Origin: DASUAS01 sp963750045
Lineage (GTDB): Bacteria > Actinomycetota > Acidimicrobiia > IMCC26256 > DASPTH01
DNA length: 64,000 nt
Assembly: GCA_963750045.1 (NCBI GenBank)
Contig: CAVVPD010000002.1
Span: 186,001 to 250,000, forward strand
Direction: 5' to 3'
Position 1 is the first letter of the stretch; every line of letters starts with the position of its first letter. Of this stretch, positions 17,840-26,279 are shown one piece after another. The notes beneath the pieces were generated by a model. The model was given only the letters and a program-made list of their open reading frames with translations. It had not been told where the DNA came from and ran no database searches. Position numbers and translations under genes: made by a program.

Positions 17840-17854
17840 GAGAACACCGTTCTC
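17840..17854. promoter_or_regulatory. 15-base perfect palindrome, candidate operator
   Basis: GAGAACACCGTTCTC has 6-base perfect arms around ACC. It sits where a repressor would block the leftward promoter of the DUF2889 gene, in the 149-base gap shared with the rightward SDR. No regulator gene is adjacent; which protein binds is unknown. Confidence 0.45.
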
Positions 17855-17974
17855 ACACCGGTGGCGTCCGCCGGCCGAAGACGGGATCGCCGCGGTGACG
17901 CCGCACCTGCCGCAACCTCAGAGCGCTGCAATAGGGTTGCCGCTTTCCCGTGCCACAACGTCCGTGGGGGACGC

Positions 17975-18733
17975 ATGCAGTCCAGTGAGCTGTTCTCCGT
18001 CGCCGGCAAATCAGTCGTCGTCACCGGCGCGTCGAGCGGTCTCGGCGAGCGCTTCGCGCGCGTCCTCGGCGCCAACGGTGCGAACGTGCTGGCGGTGGCT
18101 CGCCGCGCCGATCGCCTCGACCGGCTGGCCGCGGAGGTTCCCGGCGTCGTCGCGCACCCGGCCGACCTGTTCCGGGAAGCCGAACGGGCGACGGTCGTCG
18201 ACACCGCGGTCGAACGCTTCGGCCGGATCGACGTGTTGGTCAACAACGCGGGGTACGGCGCCGTCGTCCCGGCCCTCGACGAGCCTGTGGCCACGTTCCG
18301 CGACGTCGTCGAGCTGAACCTGGTGGCGGTCTTCGAGCTCGCCCGCCTCGCGGCGCGCCACATGATCGAAACCGGCACGGGGTCGATCGTCAACATCGCG
18401 TCGGTACTGGGCTCGGTGGCCTCCGCACCGATGCCCAACGCCGGCTACACCGCCTCCAAGGGCGCGGTCGTCAACCTCACACGCGAGCTGGCGTGCCAGT
18501 GGGCTCGAAAGGGGCTGCGGGTGAACGCGATCTCCCCGGGCTTCTTCCCGACCGAGATGACCGAAGGGATCGAGGAAGGGTCGACGCACGACTACCTCGT
18601 CCGCAACCTTCCGATGGGACGGCTCGGCGAGCTCCACGAGCTCGACGGCGTGCTGCTGTTCCTCGCCAGCGACGCGTCGACCTACTGCACCGGCCAGAAC
18701 CTCACGATCGACGGCGGGTGGACCGCCCGGTGA
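17975..18733 (+). CDS. short-chain dehydrogenase/reductase (SDR)
   Basis: Classical SDR, 252 residues. It has TGASSGLG near residues 15-22, VNNAGYG near 90, the catalytic Ser in SVLGSVAS, YTASK near 157-161, and the SPGFFPTEMT segment after it. It oxidises or reduces a hydroxy/keto substrate with NAD(P). The start is the ATG at 17975 after GTGGGGGA; the open frame further left is not used. It is followed 13 bases later by a thiolase-like gene, so the pair may carry out the hydroxyacyl dehydrogenase and cleavage steps. Confidence 0.92.
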   Translation: MQSSELFSVAGKSVVVTGASSGLGERFARVLGANGANVLAVARRADRLDRLAAEVPGVVAHPADLFREAERATVVDTAVERFGRIDVLVNNAGYGAVVPALDEPVATFRDVVELNLVAVFELARLAARHMIETGTGSIVNIASVLGSVASAPMPNAGYTASKGAVVNLTRELACQWARKGLRVNAISPGFFPTEMTEGIEEGSTHDYLVRNLPMGRLGELHELDGVLLFLASDASTYCTGQNLTIDGGWTAR

Positions 18734-18746
18734 GCCCGGCAGCTGC

Positions 18747-20203
18747 GTGAACCGGTCGACCGCTGCCATCGCCGGCGCCGCGCAGGTCGTCCAGCGCCCG
18801 GGCGATTGGACCGATCCGATCGAGGCACGCGGCCCGATCGAGCTCATGGTCGACGCGGCGCGCGCCGCCGCGAACGACGCGGGCGCCCCGGGGCTGCTCC
18901 GGCGGGTCGGCTGGATCGGCGTGGCGGGTGGCTTCTGGCGCTACGCGAACCCGGGTCAGGTCGTCGGGCAGCGCATCGGGACGCCCTCCGCGGGCACCGC
19001 GCTGACCCCCATCTCCGGCAGCGCGCCGCAAGAGCTCGTCGGCCTCGCCGCGGAGCGGATCATGCGGGGAGAGCTCGACGTCGCCCTGGTATTGGGCGGC
19101 GAGGCACGGTGGACGCACCAGCGACTGAAGCGCGAGGGCGAGGAGCCACGCTGGACGACGGACCCGGGTGAGGGCACTCCCGAGGTGGTCTCCGGCTTTC
19201 CCGACGAGATGTTGCACGAGGCGCGCGCGCTCGGGGCGCGCCGCCGGCGTACGCCCTCTTCGAGGACAGCCTGCGTTGCGCGCGTGGGGAGAGCATGGCC
19301 GAGCACCGCGACGGCATCGCCGCACTGTGGGCGGCGTTCAGCGCGGTCGCGGCCGAAAACCCGTGGTCGTGGGACCGTGAGGCCAAGACCGCCGCGCAGA
19401 TCCGCGAGCCGTCACGCGACAACCGGATGATCGCGTTCCCGTACACGAAGGCGATGGTCGCCAACAACACCGTCGACATGGCCTCGGCAATCCTCCTGTG
19501 CAGCGTCGACGCGGCCGCGGCGGCCGGAGCATCCGCCGATCGCCTCGTGTTCCCGCACGTCGTCACGAGCAGCCACGAGACCTGGCAGGTGGCCAACCGC
19601 CACGAGCTCCACCGCGCGCCGGCACTCGCCGTCGCCGGTCACGCCGCGTTCGCGCACGCAGGCGTCACCGCCAGGGACATCGCGCACGTCGACCTCTACG
19701 CGTGCTTCCCCGCGGTGGTGCAGATGAGCACCGCCGCTTTGGCGCTCGACCCCGCTCGCCCGCTCACGGTCACCGGTGGGCTCGGCTTCGCGGGGGCTCC
19801 GATCGGCAACGCCGCCGGCCAGTCGATCGCGGCGATGGTGCCCAAGGTGCGCGATGGCGGCTTCGGGCTCGTGCACGCCAACGGCGGCAACGCCACCAAG
19901 CACGCGTTCGGGCTCTACTCGAATGGTCCACCAGCGAGGTACGCGCGGATCGACTGCCAGGCGTCGGTTCGCGACGAACCGCGTCCCAGATTCGCCGACG
20001 ACTTCGAGGGCGCGGTCACGGTCGAGGCGACGACCGTCGTGTTCGATCGCGAGGGCCCCTCACATGTGCTCGCCGCCGTCCGCGACGCGACCGGAGCGCG
20101 CGGCTGGGCGACCACCCATGACCCGGAACTGATCGCCGACGCGATGGACACCGGCCTGGCCGGGACCACGGCGAGACGGAGCGCGACCGGCACGCTCGGC
20201 TGA
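18747..20203 (+). pseudogene. thiolase-fold acetyl-CoA acetyltransferase-like protein, one frameshift
   Basis: Two halves of one roughly 485-residue thiolase-superfamily protein in different frames. The first half (GTG at 18747) runs to GFPDEMLHEARALG; the second resumes with APPAYALFEDSLRCARGES and continues to the stop at 20203. The break lies at 19221-19245 in a CG-repeat tract; two extra bases (a CG) or one missing base explain it. The protein belongs to the long actinobacterial acetyltransferase-like group: the usual active-site Cys region reads GSAPQELVG, so no nucleophilic Cys is seen, while a Gly-rich NAAGQSIAAM and VHANGGNATKHAFG remain. It follows the SDR by 13 bases. It may be a sequencing error. 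Confidence 0.75.
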
Positions 20204-20213
20204 CGCGGCGGCG

Positions 20214-21482
20214 TCAGGTGTTCCAGGTCGCGGCGTCGCGCAGCACGTCGACGAACGGCTTGTTGGTGTCGAAGCTCGGTTCTCGGGGCAGCCCGAGCAC
20301 GCGCTCGCCGATCGCGTTGCGCTGCATCTCGTTGGTACCGCCGGCGATCGACATGATTCGGCCGTTCAGGAAATCGAGCGCGGCGCGCTGGTCACCGATG
20401 TCGCCCACCTTCCAGGTCATCGCGATGCCGCCGCCGATCTCCATGCCGATACGGGCCCGGATCGGCAGGAACGTGCCGGCGGCGAGCTTCCCGAACACGG
20501 CGATACCCGTCGCGCGCTTCGGGTCGAGCCGGATGTGCTGGCCGATGCGACGACCGAGTTGGGCGTGGACGTAGGCGTTGGTGTGGGCACGCGCGATCTG
20601 TTGGCGCACGACCGGCTCGTTCTCGCGTCCGGCCCGCCGGGCGAGCGCGACGAGATCGGGGGCCAGGCCGGCCCGTTCGCCGTTCGCCGCGGCGGGCGCG
20701 GGTGGTGGTCCACCGGCCCCGCGCTCGAACATAAGCATCGTCTGAGCGACGCTCCACCCCTGGTCCACGTCCCCGATCACGTCGTCGTCGGTCAACTCGA
20801 CGTCGTCGAGGAACTCCTGGCAGAACTCGTCGTCGCCGTTGATCTCGCGGATCGGCTGCACCGTCACCCCGGGCGCGTCGAGGCGCACCGCGAACCAAGT
20901 GAGGCCTCGGTGCTTCGGTACGTCCCAATCGGTCCGCGCCAGGCACATCCCGTAGTCGGCGAAGGCGGCGCCGCTGCTCCAGATCTTCGCCCCGTTGAGG
21001 ATCCAGCGCGAGCCGTCGCGGGTGGCGCGAGTGGTGATGCCGGCGAGGTCGGATCCCGCGCCCGGCTCCGAGAACAGCTGGCACCAGAGCTCCTCGCCCG
21101 CCAGCATGCGCGGGATGTGCCGCTGGAGGAATTCCGGTGAGGCGTGGCGCAGCATCGTGTTCCCGCACACGCCGTAGGTGGTGCCGCCGACGATCCCGAG
21201 CGCCGGCATGCGGTACCTCGTCGATTCCGCGAGGAACGCGGCTTCGTGCTCGCCGCTCAAGCCCTGACCGCCGTACTCACGCGGCCACGTGATGCCGACG
21301 TAGCCCGCGTCGAAGAGGCGCCGCTGGAGCGCGCGTGCACGGGCCATGCCCTCCGGCGTCTGGTGGTGGGCGCCGCGGAGGTACGGCAGCGAGTCGTCGA
21401 GTGGCTCGAGGTTGGCGGCCAGCCACTCGCGTGCCCGCGTGCGGAACTTCTCGAGGTCGAGGTCGAGGTCGTGGTCGGCCAT
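20214..21482 (-). CDS. acyl-CoA dehydrogenase, alpha-type subunit
   Basis: A 422-residue FAD-dependent acyl-CoA dehydrogenase. Seen are WPREYGGQGLS near 70, QLFSEPGAGSDLAGITTRA near 135-152 (flavin and substrate contacts), KIWSSGAAFADY, and IAGGTNEMQRNAIGERVLGLPRE near the C-terminus. The C-terminal position that holds the base Glu in many family members is Gly here, so the base must sit elsewhere in the fold, as in the actinobacterial steroid/side-chain enzymes. It is last of a leftward operon: amidohydrolase, beta-type dehydrogenase (3-base gap), this gene. A two-subunit enzyme is inferred. Confidence 0.92.
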   Translation of the reverse strand: MADHDLDLDLEKFRTRAREWLAANLEPLDDSLPYLRGAHHQTPEGMARARALQRRLFDAGYVGITWPREYGGQGLSGEHEAAFLAESTRYRMPALGIVGGTTYGVCGNTMLRHASPEFLQRHIPRMLAGEELWCQLFSEPGAGSDLAGITTRATRDGSRWILNGAKIWSSGAAFADYGMCLARTDWDVPKHRGLTWFAVRLDAPGVTVQPIREINGDDEFCQEFLDDVELTDDDVIGDVDQGWSVAQTMLMFERGAGGPPPAPAAANGERAGLAPDLVALARRAGRENEPVVRQQIARAHTNAYVHAQLGRRIGQHIRLDPKRATGIAVFGKLAAGTFLPIRARIGMEIGGGIAMTWKVGDIGDQRAALDFLNGRIMSIAGGTNEMQRNAIGERVLGLPREPSFDTNKPFVDVLRDAATWNT

Positions 21483-21485
21483 GGC

Positions 21486-22619
21486 TCAGCTCGCTCCCAA
21501 CCCGTGCAGCCGGCAGATGCGTTCCCGGTGCCACGTCGCGTCGCCGTAGAGCGCGGCTTCGAGCGTCAGCCGGCGCAGGTAGAGGTGGAAGTCGTGCTCC
21601 CACGTGTATGCGATCCCACCGAAGGTCTGCCAGCAGTTCTGCGCGAGGTCGACGCCCGCTTCGCCCACGAAGGCCTTCGCCATGCTCGCGGCTTCCGAGG
21701 CGTTCGGGCGCTCGTGCTGCACGGCGTGGGTCGCGCCGACGGCGACGGCCTTGCTCTCCTCGAGCAACAAGGCGGTGTCGGCCAGCAGGTGCTTCACGGC
21801 CTGGAACGAGCCGATCGGGCGCCCGAATGCGGTGCGCACCTTGGCGTAGTCGACCGTCGTCTCGAAGATCTGGTCCATCGCACCCACTGATTCCGCAACG
21901 GTCAACACCGCGGCGAGATCGAGCTGGTGCTCGATCGCCGCGACTGCCTCACCGCGCACGCCGAGCATCTGCGCGCGGGGAGCCTCGACGTCGTCGAACG
22001 TCACCTCGCACAGCTGCCGCGTGAGATCGAAACCCGCGAGCGGCGTGATCCGCACACCGGGCGCGTCGGCGGCGACGACGAACTGCGTGATGCCGCCGTC
22101 GTCGGCGGCAGCCACGAGCATCCAGTCGGCGCGAGCCGCGTCCGGCACCATCCCCTTCGCGCCCGACAGGCGCGCCGACGCGCCCTGCCACCTCGTGTCG
22201 ACGCCGCTTTGGGGCCGGAACGCACCGACGGCATCGGCGACCGCCCACGTCACGACCTGCTCCCCCGCCACCAACGCGGGGAGCACCTCGGCCCGGAGGT
22301 CGTCGGAGCCGTGCACCGCGATCGCGTGCGCGGCGACGTTCATGGCGACGAACGGGCCCGGTTGCAGCAGCCTGCCGCGCTCCTCGGCGACGATCGCCGC
22401 ATCGCGGAGCCCGTCGCCGGAGATGCTGCCGCCGCCGAGCGCGTCGGGCACGAGCATGGCGAACCAGCCGAGCTCCCCCGCCTGGGCGAGGTACTCGGCT
22501 CCGACCGCGCCGCCGGTGTCAGCGGCGGCACGCACGGTGGTCATCGGGCACGCCGACTCGACGAAGCGACGCGTCGTGTCGCGGAACAGCTCCTGATCGG
22601 ACGTGAGATCGAGATCCAT
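21486..22619 (-). CDS. acyl-CoA dehydrogenase, beta-type subunit
   Basis: A 377-residue partner acyl-CoA dehydrogenase. The N-terminal LTSDQELFRDTTRRFVES helix, a GGGSISGDGLRD loop, and the C-terminal FGGIAYTWEHDFHLYLRR are characteristic of the smaller chain of heteromeric actinobacterial enzymes. It lies between an amidohydrolase (17 bases upstream) and the alpha-type gene (3 bases downstream), so co-translation and complex formation are likely. The likely substrate is a branched or ring-linked acyl-CoA, by analogy only. Confidence 0.9.
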   Translation of the reverse strand: MDLDLTSDQELFRDTTRRFVESACPMTTVRAAADTGGAVGAEYLAQAGELGWFAMLVPDALGGGSISGDGLRDAAIVAEERGRLLQPGPFVAMNVAAHAIAVHGSDDLRAEVLPALVAGEQVVTWAVADAVGAFRPQSGVDTRWQGASARLSGAKGMVPDAARADWMLVAAADDGGITQFVVAADAPGVRITPLAGFDLTRQLCEVTFDDVEAPRAQMLGVRGEAVAAIEHQLDLAAVLTVAESVGAMDQIFETTVDYAKVRTAFGRPIGSFQAVKHLLADTALLLEESKAVAVGATHAVQHERPNASEAASMAKAFVGEAGVDLAQNCWQTFGGIAYTWEHDFHLYLRRLTLEAALYGDATWHRERICRLHGLGAS

Positions 22620-22636
22620 CCGGATCTGCCGTGCCC

Positions 22637-23908
22637 CTAAGCGGGGAGATCGAGGAACCGGGCGAGGTTGTCGCGCATCACCGACTTCGTGTCGTCGTCG
22701 GTCAGGTTCTTGAGCTGACCGAGGTACATCTGCGGCTCGGGCAGCCCCTCACCGTGGGGGAAGTCGGAGCCGAACACGATCGGCTTGGGACCGACCGCCT
22801 CGATGATGCGGTCGACGTTCTCCTCGGGGAACGGCGCCACGAAGCAGTGGTCCTTGAAGTAGTCGCTCGGACGCCGGTCGAGCGTGCCCCAGGTGGCACG
22901 GCGGCCCATGAGGAACGCATGGTCGAGCTTGCGGATCGTGTACGGCACCCACACCGAACCCTGCTCCGAGAGCAGCAGCTGCATCTTCGGGAAGCGGGCG
23001 AACCACCCCTGGAGGATCGCGGCGCCGACGGTCTCCATCGCCGGGCGGTCGCCGTAGTAGAAGACCCACTGGAAGGCGTCCATGTCGCCGAGCATGACCT
23101 CGTCCTCGTTCCACTCGAGGCCGGCCTTGCCGTAGCGGGTGACGGTGGCGAGGTGCGTGCAGAGCTTGATGCCCGCCTCGCTGCAGATCGACCAGAAGCG
23201 GTCGTTCTCCGGGCGGAACGGCGACGTGCCCATCGACGGGCCCGTCGACGTCTGGATCACCTTCGGCACCTCGAGCTTCATGATCTCGTCGAGCTGCAGC
23301 AGCGCCATCTCGGGATCGGCGAACGATACGAAGGGCGGGGTGAACAGGCGGTTCTCGTAGTTGTAGCCCCACTCCGTGCCGAGGTAGCGGTTGAGTGCGA
23401 TCAGGTTGGCGTAGAGGCCTTCGTAGTCGTCCTCGAACTCCACCTCGGTACCGGGCAGGGTGGCGTAGTTCACCGCACACTGGATGCCCTGCGCGTCCAT
23501 CACGGTGAGGCGGTCGGCCGGGTTGTCGAGCTGCTCCTGCATCGCGCGGTACTTCCGGGCGAACTCCTTGCGGCCCTCGGCGTCGAGCTCCTTCAGGGGG
23601 TTCAACTTGGTGAGGAGCGATCCCGGGATGACCTGGCCCCCCATCTCCTCCGAGGCGCCGAGATCCTTGATCCCGAACTCCTCGAGCTGGTCGTTGGACC
23701 CGACCACCTGGAAGTTCTTGAACGTGAACTTCGCCGGTCGCCCGTTGAAGGTCATCTCCCAACGGCCGCCGTCGGTCTTCACGATCTTGATCGCCATGTC
23801 GCGCTTGTCGGGGTCGATGTAGCGCTCGTACGCGCCCCGGCCCGGCGTGGAGTGCTCGTCGGCGTCGTTGATGAGGTAGGGAAGGGACGGTGCCTGCGTG
23901 TCGCTCAT
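22637..23908 (-). CDS. amidohydrolase-2 family metal-dependent hydrolase
   Basis: A 423-residue TIM-barrel hydrolase. The N-terminal motif is NDADEHSTPG rather than the usual DxHxxE spacing; later come CTHLATV near 240 (metal His), a GSVWVPYTIRKLD helix, and GSDFPHGEGLP with the catalytic Asp near 380. It is longer than most paralogues here because of an extended N-terminal region (residues about 25-110). The ATG is preceded by GAGGAG. It is first of the operon with two acyl-CoA dehydrogenases. Its promoter region contains operator-like palindromes shared with a truncated divergent amidohydrolase. Confidence 0.9.
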   Translation of the reverse strand: MSDTQAPSLPYLINDADEHSTPGRGAYERYIDPDKRDMAIKIVKTDGGRWEMTFNGRPAKFTFKNFQVVGSNDQLEEFGIKDLGASEEMGGQVIPGSLLTKLNPLKELDAEGRKEFARKYRAMQEQLDNPADRLTVMDAQGIQCAVNYATLPGTEVEFEDDYEGLYANLIALNRYLGTEWGYNYENRLFTPPFVSFADPEMALLQLDEIMKLEVPKVIQTSTGPSMGTSPFRPENDRFWSICSEAGIKLCTHLATVTRYGKAGLEWNEDEVMLGDMDAFQWVFYYGDRPAMETVGAAILQGWFARFPKMQLLLSEQGSVWVPYTIRKLDHAFLMGRRATWGTLDRRPSDYFKDHCFVAPFPEENVDRIIEAVGPKPIVFGSDFPHGEGLPEPQMYLGQLKNLTDDDTKSVMRDNLARFLDLPA

Positions 23909-23977
23909 CGGTTCGAGACTCCTCGTGTCGGATGGGTCGGATGCACTGACCGACCACCACGACCGGTGGTTCCGTCG

Positions 23978-23996
23978 TTGAGAATCAACATTTCAC
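23978..23996. promoter_or_regulatory. weak operator-like site
   Basis: TTGAGAATCAACATTTCAC matches 12 of 19 positions of the clear palindrome at 24060-24078 and lies 70 bases upstream of the amidohydrolase start at 23908. It also contains the perfect small palindrome GTTGAGAATCAAC (23977-23989). It is weaker than the two other sites. Confidence 0.3.
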
Positions 23997-24059
23997 AGGC
24001 ATCGCGCGGGTGCAAGGAGGCGGGAGTGCTTCCGCGGCGCCGGCGAATCCCCGTAGGCT

Positions 24060-24078
24060 GTGAAAACCTCATTTTCAC
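24060..24078. promoter_or_regulatory. palindromic operator GTGAAAA-N5-TTTTCAC
   Basis: Perfect 7-base arms around CCTCA, unusual in such G+C-rich DNA. It lies 29 bases before the start of the truncated amidohydrolase at 24107. It shares GAAAA....ATTTTC in the same register with the site at 24343-24359. The neighbouring TetR gene is the obvious candidate binder. Confidence 0.5.
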
Positions 24079-24106
24079 TCGTGCCCCAGCGGCAGAGAGG
24101 TCTCCC

Positions 24107-24222
24107 ATGGACAAGATCTGGACCAACTCGGGCGACTCCCACAGCATGGAGCCGCCCGACCTCTACCGCACCCGCATGACCCCCAAGTACCGCGGAGCGC
24201 ATGCCGCGCTCGGAGTTCGTCG
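24107..24222 (+). pseudogene. 5' remnant of an amidohydrolase gene
   Basis: The ATG at 24107 (after GGCAGAGAGG) opens MDKIWTNSGDSHSMEPPDLY, a typical amidohydrolase N-terminus with the D.H..E metal motif, and continues to TPKY at about 24194. After a one-base frame change another characteristic stretch, AERMPRSE, can be read up to about 24220. Nothing of the remaining 350 or so residues is present. It runs head-on into the thiolase remnant on the other strand. This looks like the scar of a deletion that removed the bodies of two convergent genes, or an assembly join. Confidence 0.7.
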
Positions 24223-24225
24223 ACG

Positions 24226-24307
24226 GGGTCTGGGGCAACGACTGCCCGCGCTTGTAGTACGGGGTGGCCCCGACCCCCACGATCGCGGTCTCGTCCTTCA
24301 GCGTCAC
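24226..24307 (-). pseudogene. 5' remnant of a thiolase-fold gene
   Basis: On the minus strand from the ATG at 24307 the sequence reads MTLKDETAIVGVGATPYYKR, then GQSLPQTP, a standard SCP2-type thiolase N-terminus. It then loses similarity at about 24226, where the opposing amidohydrolase remnant begins. Only about 27 of some 390 residues remain. The start keeps an operator-like palindrome 36 bases upstream. Together with the amidohydrolase remnant it suggests a lost copy of the thiolase/amidohydrolase module found three more times in this window. Confidence 0.65.
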
Positions 24308-24342
24308 CTCGGCCCCTTTCCCCGGGTCGTGGGGACTCTAGA

Positions 24343-24359
24343 CGAAAAATCGATTTTCG
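24343..24359. promoter_or_regulatory. operator-like palindrome CGAAAA...TTTTCG
   Basis: CGAAAAATCGATTTTCG contains a perfect 12-base palindrome (AAAATCGATTTT). It lies between the stop of the TetR gene and the start of the thiolase remnant, and aligns with GAAAA....ATTTTC at 24060-24078. Confidence 0.5.
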
Positions 24360-24360
24360 G

Positions 24361-24993
24361 TCAGGTGCCGCGCGTCGGGCCCGGCCCGACCTGCCCGATC
24401 GCGGGAAGGCAGAACCGCAGGACGTGGTCGCGGGCGTCCTGCTCGTCCATCGACGGGCCGCCGCCCACGGCCTCGGCCACGAGACGCCAGGTGATCGCGT
24501 AGATGGTGGTGGCGTCGGCGCGTGGGTCACACGTCGGGAAGACCCCGGAGACCTTCCCGGCCTCGAGCACTCCGAGCAGCGGTGCGGTGAGCGCGGTGGT
24601 CACCAGTGCGTTCTCCTCGGCGTAGCCGGCGGTGCGGCGGGCCGCCCCCGACGCGAGCACCGACACGCGTGTCGCACGCCGGCGGTCGTACCCCAGGCTC
24701 AGCGTCTCCTCGATCCACGCGGTGAGCTGTTCGAGAGGGGTCGCGGCGGCGGCGACGACCTTCTCCGCCAACCGGCTCGCGGTGGCTTCCACGTTGTCGC
24801 GGAAGAGAGCGAGGAGGACGTCGTCCTTGGTGTCGAAGTGACGGTAGAACGCGCGCGTCGACAGCTGTGCCTCGGAGAGGATGTCGCCGATCTGGGCCTC
24901 GGCGTACCCGTTCTTGCGCATCACGCGCAGCGCCGCGTCGAGGATGGCCTTGCGCTCGACCTCCGAGGCGGACCGCTGCTGAGCCACGACCAT
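24361..24993 (-). CDS. TetR-family transcriptional regulator
   Basis: A 210-residue regulator. The N-terminal helix-turn-helix spans about residues 10-60: ERKAILDAALRVMRKNGYAE, IGDILSEAQLSTRAFYRHFDTKDDVLLALF. The rest is a helical ligand-binding domain. It is transcribed leftward, ahead of the thiolase remnant, and is divergent from the thiolase-like gene at 25128. Probable targets are the GAAAA/TTTTC palindromes at 24060 and 24343; the GAACGGCCGTTC palindrome in its own divergent promoter is an alternative. The ligand is unknown. Confidence 0.92.
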   Translation of the reverse strand: MVVAQQRSASEVERKAILDAALRVMRKNGYAEAQIGDILSEAQLSTRAFYRHFDTKDDVLLALFRDNVEATASRLAEKVVAAAATPLEQLTAWIEETLSLGYDRRRATRVSVLASGAARRTAGYAEENALVTTALTAPLLGVLEAGKVSGVFPTCDPRADATTIYAITWRLVAEAVGGGPSMDEQDARDHVLRFCLPAIGQVGPGPTRGT

Positions 24994-25098
24994 TGATAGC
25001 GCGACGGGGCCGGCGCGACGAATTCGCCGGTGCGACGACTTCCCCGGCTCGCGGTCGGCTCATTGCCCACCGCGGCCGGAAAGACATAGGTTCACGGA

Positions 25099-25110
25099 GA
25101 ACGGCCGTTC
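25099..25110. promoter_or_regulatory. 12-base perfect palindrome in a divergent promoter
   Basis: GAACGGCCGTTC lies between the TetR gene (start 24993, leftward) and the thiolase-like gene (start 25128, rightward), 18 bases before the latter. A TAGGTT hexamer (25087-25092) lies just upstream. It could be the TetR operator, but it differs from the GAAAA/TTTTC sites. Confidence 0.35.
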
Positions 25111-25127
25111 ACGAACGGAGGATGACG

Positions 25128-26279
25128 GTGACGCACAGCGCCCTGAGCAACGCAGCGCTCGTCGGGATCGGCCGCACGCCGTTCGTCAGGAAGTCGGGGC
25201 GCACGCCGCTCGCGATGGCGAGCGAGGCCGCACGCGACGCGTTGCGCGACTGCGGCCTCACGCCCGCCGACGTCGACGGCTTCACGTGTTACGGCACCGG
25301 CGACTCGGCGTCGCCGATGCAGGTCGCGCACACGATCGGTATCGACGACCTCGGATGGTGCACCAGCGTGATGGGAGGGGGCAACGTGGTCGCGTCGGTC
25401 GTCGCCGGTGCCGCCGCCGCGGTCGTCACCGGACAGGCCGAGGTGGTGGTCGTCTTCCGGGTGTTGGGCTCCGACACGCGCTACGGCAAGGCGATGGACC
25501 GCGTGCTCGCACCCGGCGAGGGACAATTCGCGGCGCCACACGGGTATCTCGTCCCCCCGCAGTGGTTCGCGATGTGGTGCCGCCGCCACCAGCACGTGTA
25601 CGGCTCCACCGCGGAAGACCTCGGCACGATCGCGATCCAACAGCGAGAGCACACGACGAAGAACCTGCACACGATCGCGCGCACGCCGATCACCCTCGAC
25701 GACTACCTCGCCGGACGATGGATCAACGAACCGTTCCGGGTGTTCGACCTCTGCTACGAGGTCGACGGCGCGGTCGCGCTCGTGGTCACGTCGGCCGAGC
25801 GGGCCGCCGACCTTCCGCATCGGCCGATCTACCCGATCGGCGTCGCCGACGCGAACGGGCAGGGTGGGTCGGTCTACGAATGGGACGACATGGCGTGCAT
25901 GTACTCGCGCGACGCCGCCCCGCGGCTTTGGTCGCGTACGGGACTGCAGCCCAGCGACATGGACGTCGCGCTCATGTACGACTGCTACACGTACACGGTG
26001 ATGGCGACGATGGAGGACTACGGCTTCTGCGGCAAGGGCGAGGTCGGCGAGTTCTACCGCGAGGGCCGTGCCACCTACGGCGGCGACATCGTCGTCAACC
26101 CGCACGGCGGGCTGCTCTCCGAGGGCTATCTCCACGGGCTGAACCACCACTACGAGGCCGCGTTGCAGCTACGGGGTGACGCCGGTGATCGTCAGGTGCC
26201 GCACGCGGAGACCGCGCTCGTCACCGCGGGCGCGGGGCCGTTCGGCGGTGCGCTGATCTACGCGATCGAGCCCCAATGA
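25128..26279 (+). CDS. SCP2-type thiolase-fold protein without catalytic Cys, probable aldolase partner
   Basis: A 383-residue thiolase-superfamily protein. Where thiolases carry the nucleophilic Cys this one reads SVMGGGNVVASV; where they carry GHP it reads LLSEGYLHG; the last Cys position is Gly (GAGPFGG). This pattern is like the Ltp2-type steroid side-chain aldolases, which use tyrosines and work with a DUF35 partner. A DUF35 gene overlaps its stop, so a retro-aldol C-C cleaving enzyme is inferred. The start chosen is the GTG at 25128 because GGAGG ends 6 bases before it; the ATG at 25122 directly abuts that Shine-Dalgarno. It heads an operon with DUF35 and an aldo/keto reductase. Confidence 0.85.
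   Translation: MTHSALSNAALVGIGRTPFVRKSGRTPLAMASEAARDALRDCGLTPADVDGFTCYGTGDSASPMQVAHTIGIDDLGWCTSVMGGGNVVASVVAGAAAAVVTGQAEVVVVFRVLGSDTRYGKAMDRVLAPGEGQFAAPHGYLVPPQWFAMWCRRHQHVYGSTAEDLGTIAIQQREHTTKNLHTIARTPITLDDYLAGRWINEPFRVFDLCYEVDGAVALVVTSAERAADLPHRPIYPIGVADANGQGGSVYEWDDMACMYSRDAAPRLWSRTGLQPSDMDVALMYDCYTYTVMATMEDYGFCGKGEVGEFYREGRATYGGDIVVNPHGGLLSEGYLHGLNHHYEAALQLRGDAGDRQVPHAETALVTAGAGPFGGALIYAIEPQ

Noticed and set aside
22631..24502. A 620-codon rightward frame spanning the amidohydrolase and the remnant region
   Set aside because: Only the short stretch from 24107 resembles a protein; the rest is the shadow of the leftward amidohydrolase.
25087..25127. Riboswitch or attenuator before the thiolase-like gene
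   Set aside because: The region is only about 40 bases, with one 12-base palindrome better explained as an operator.
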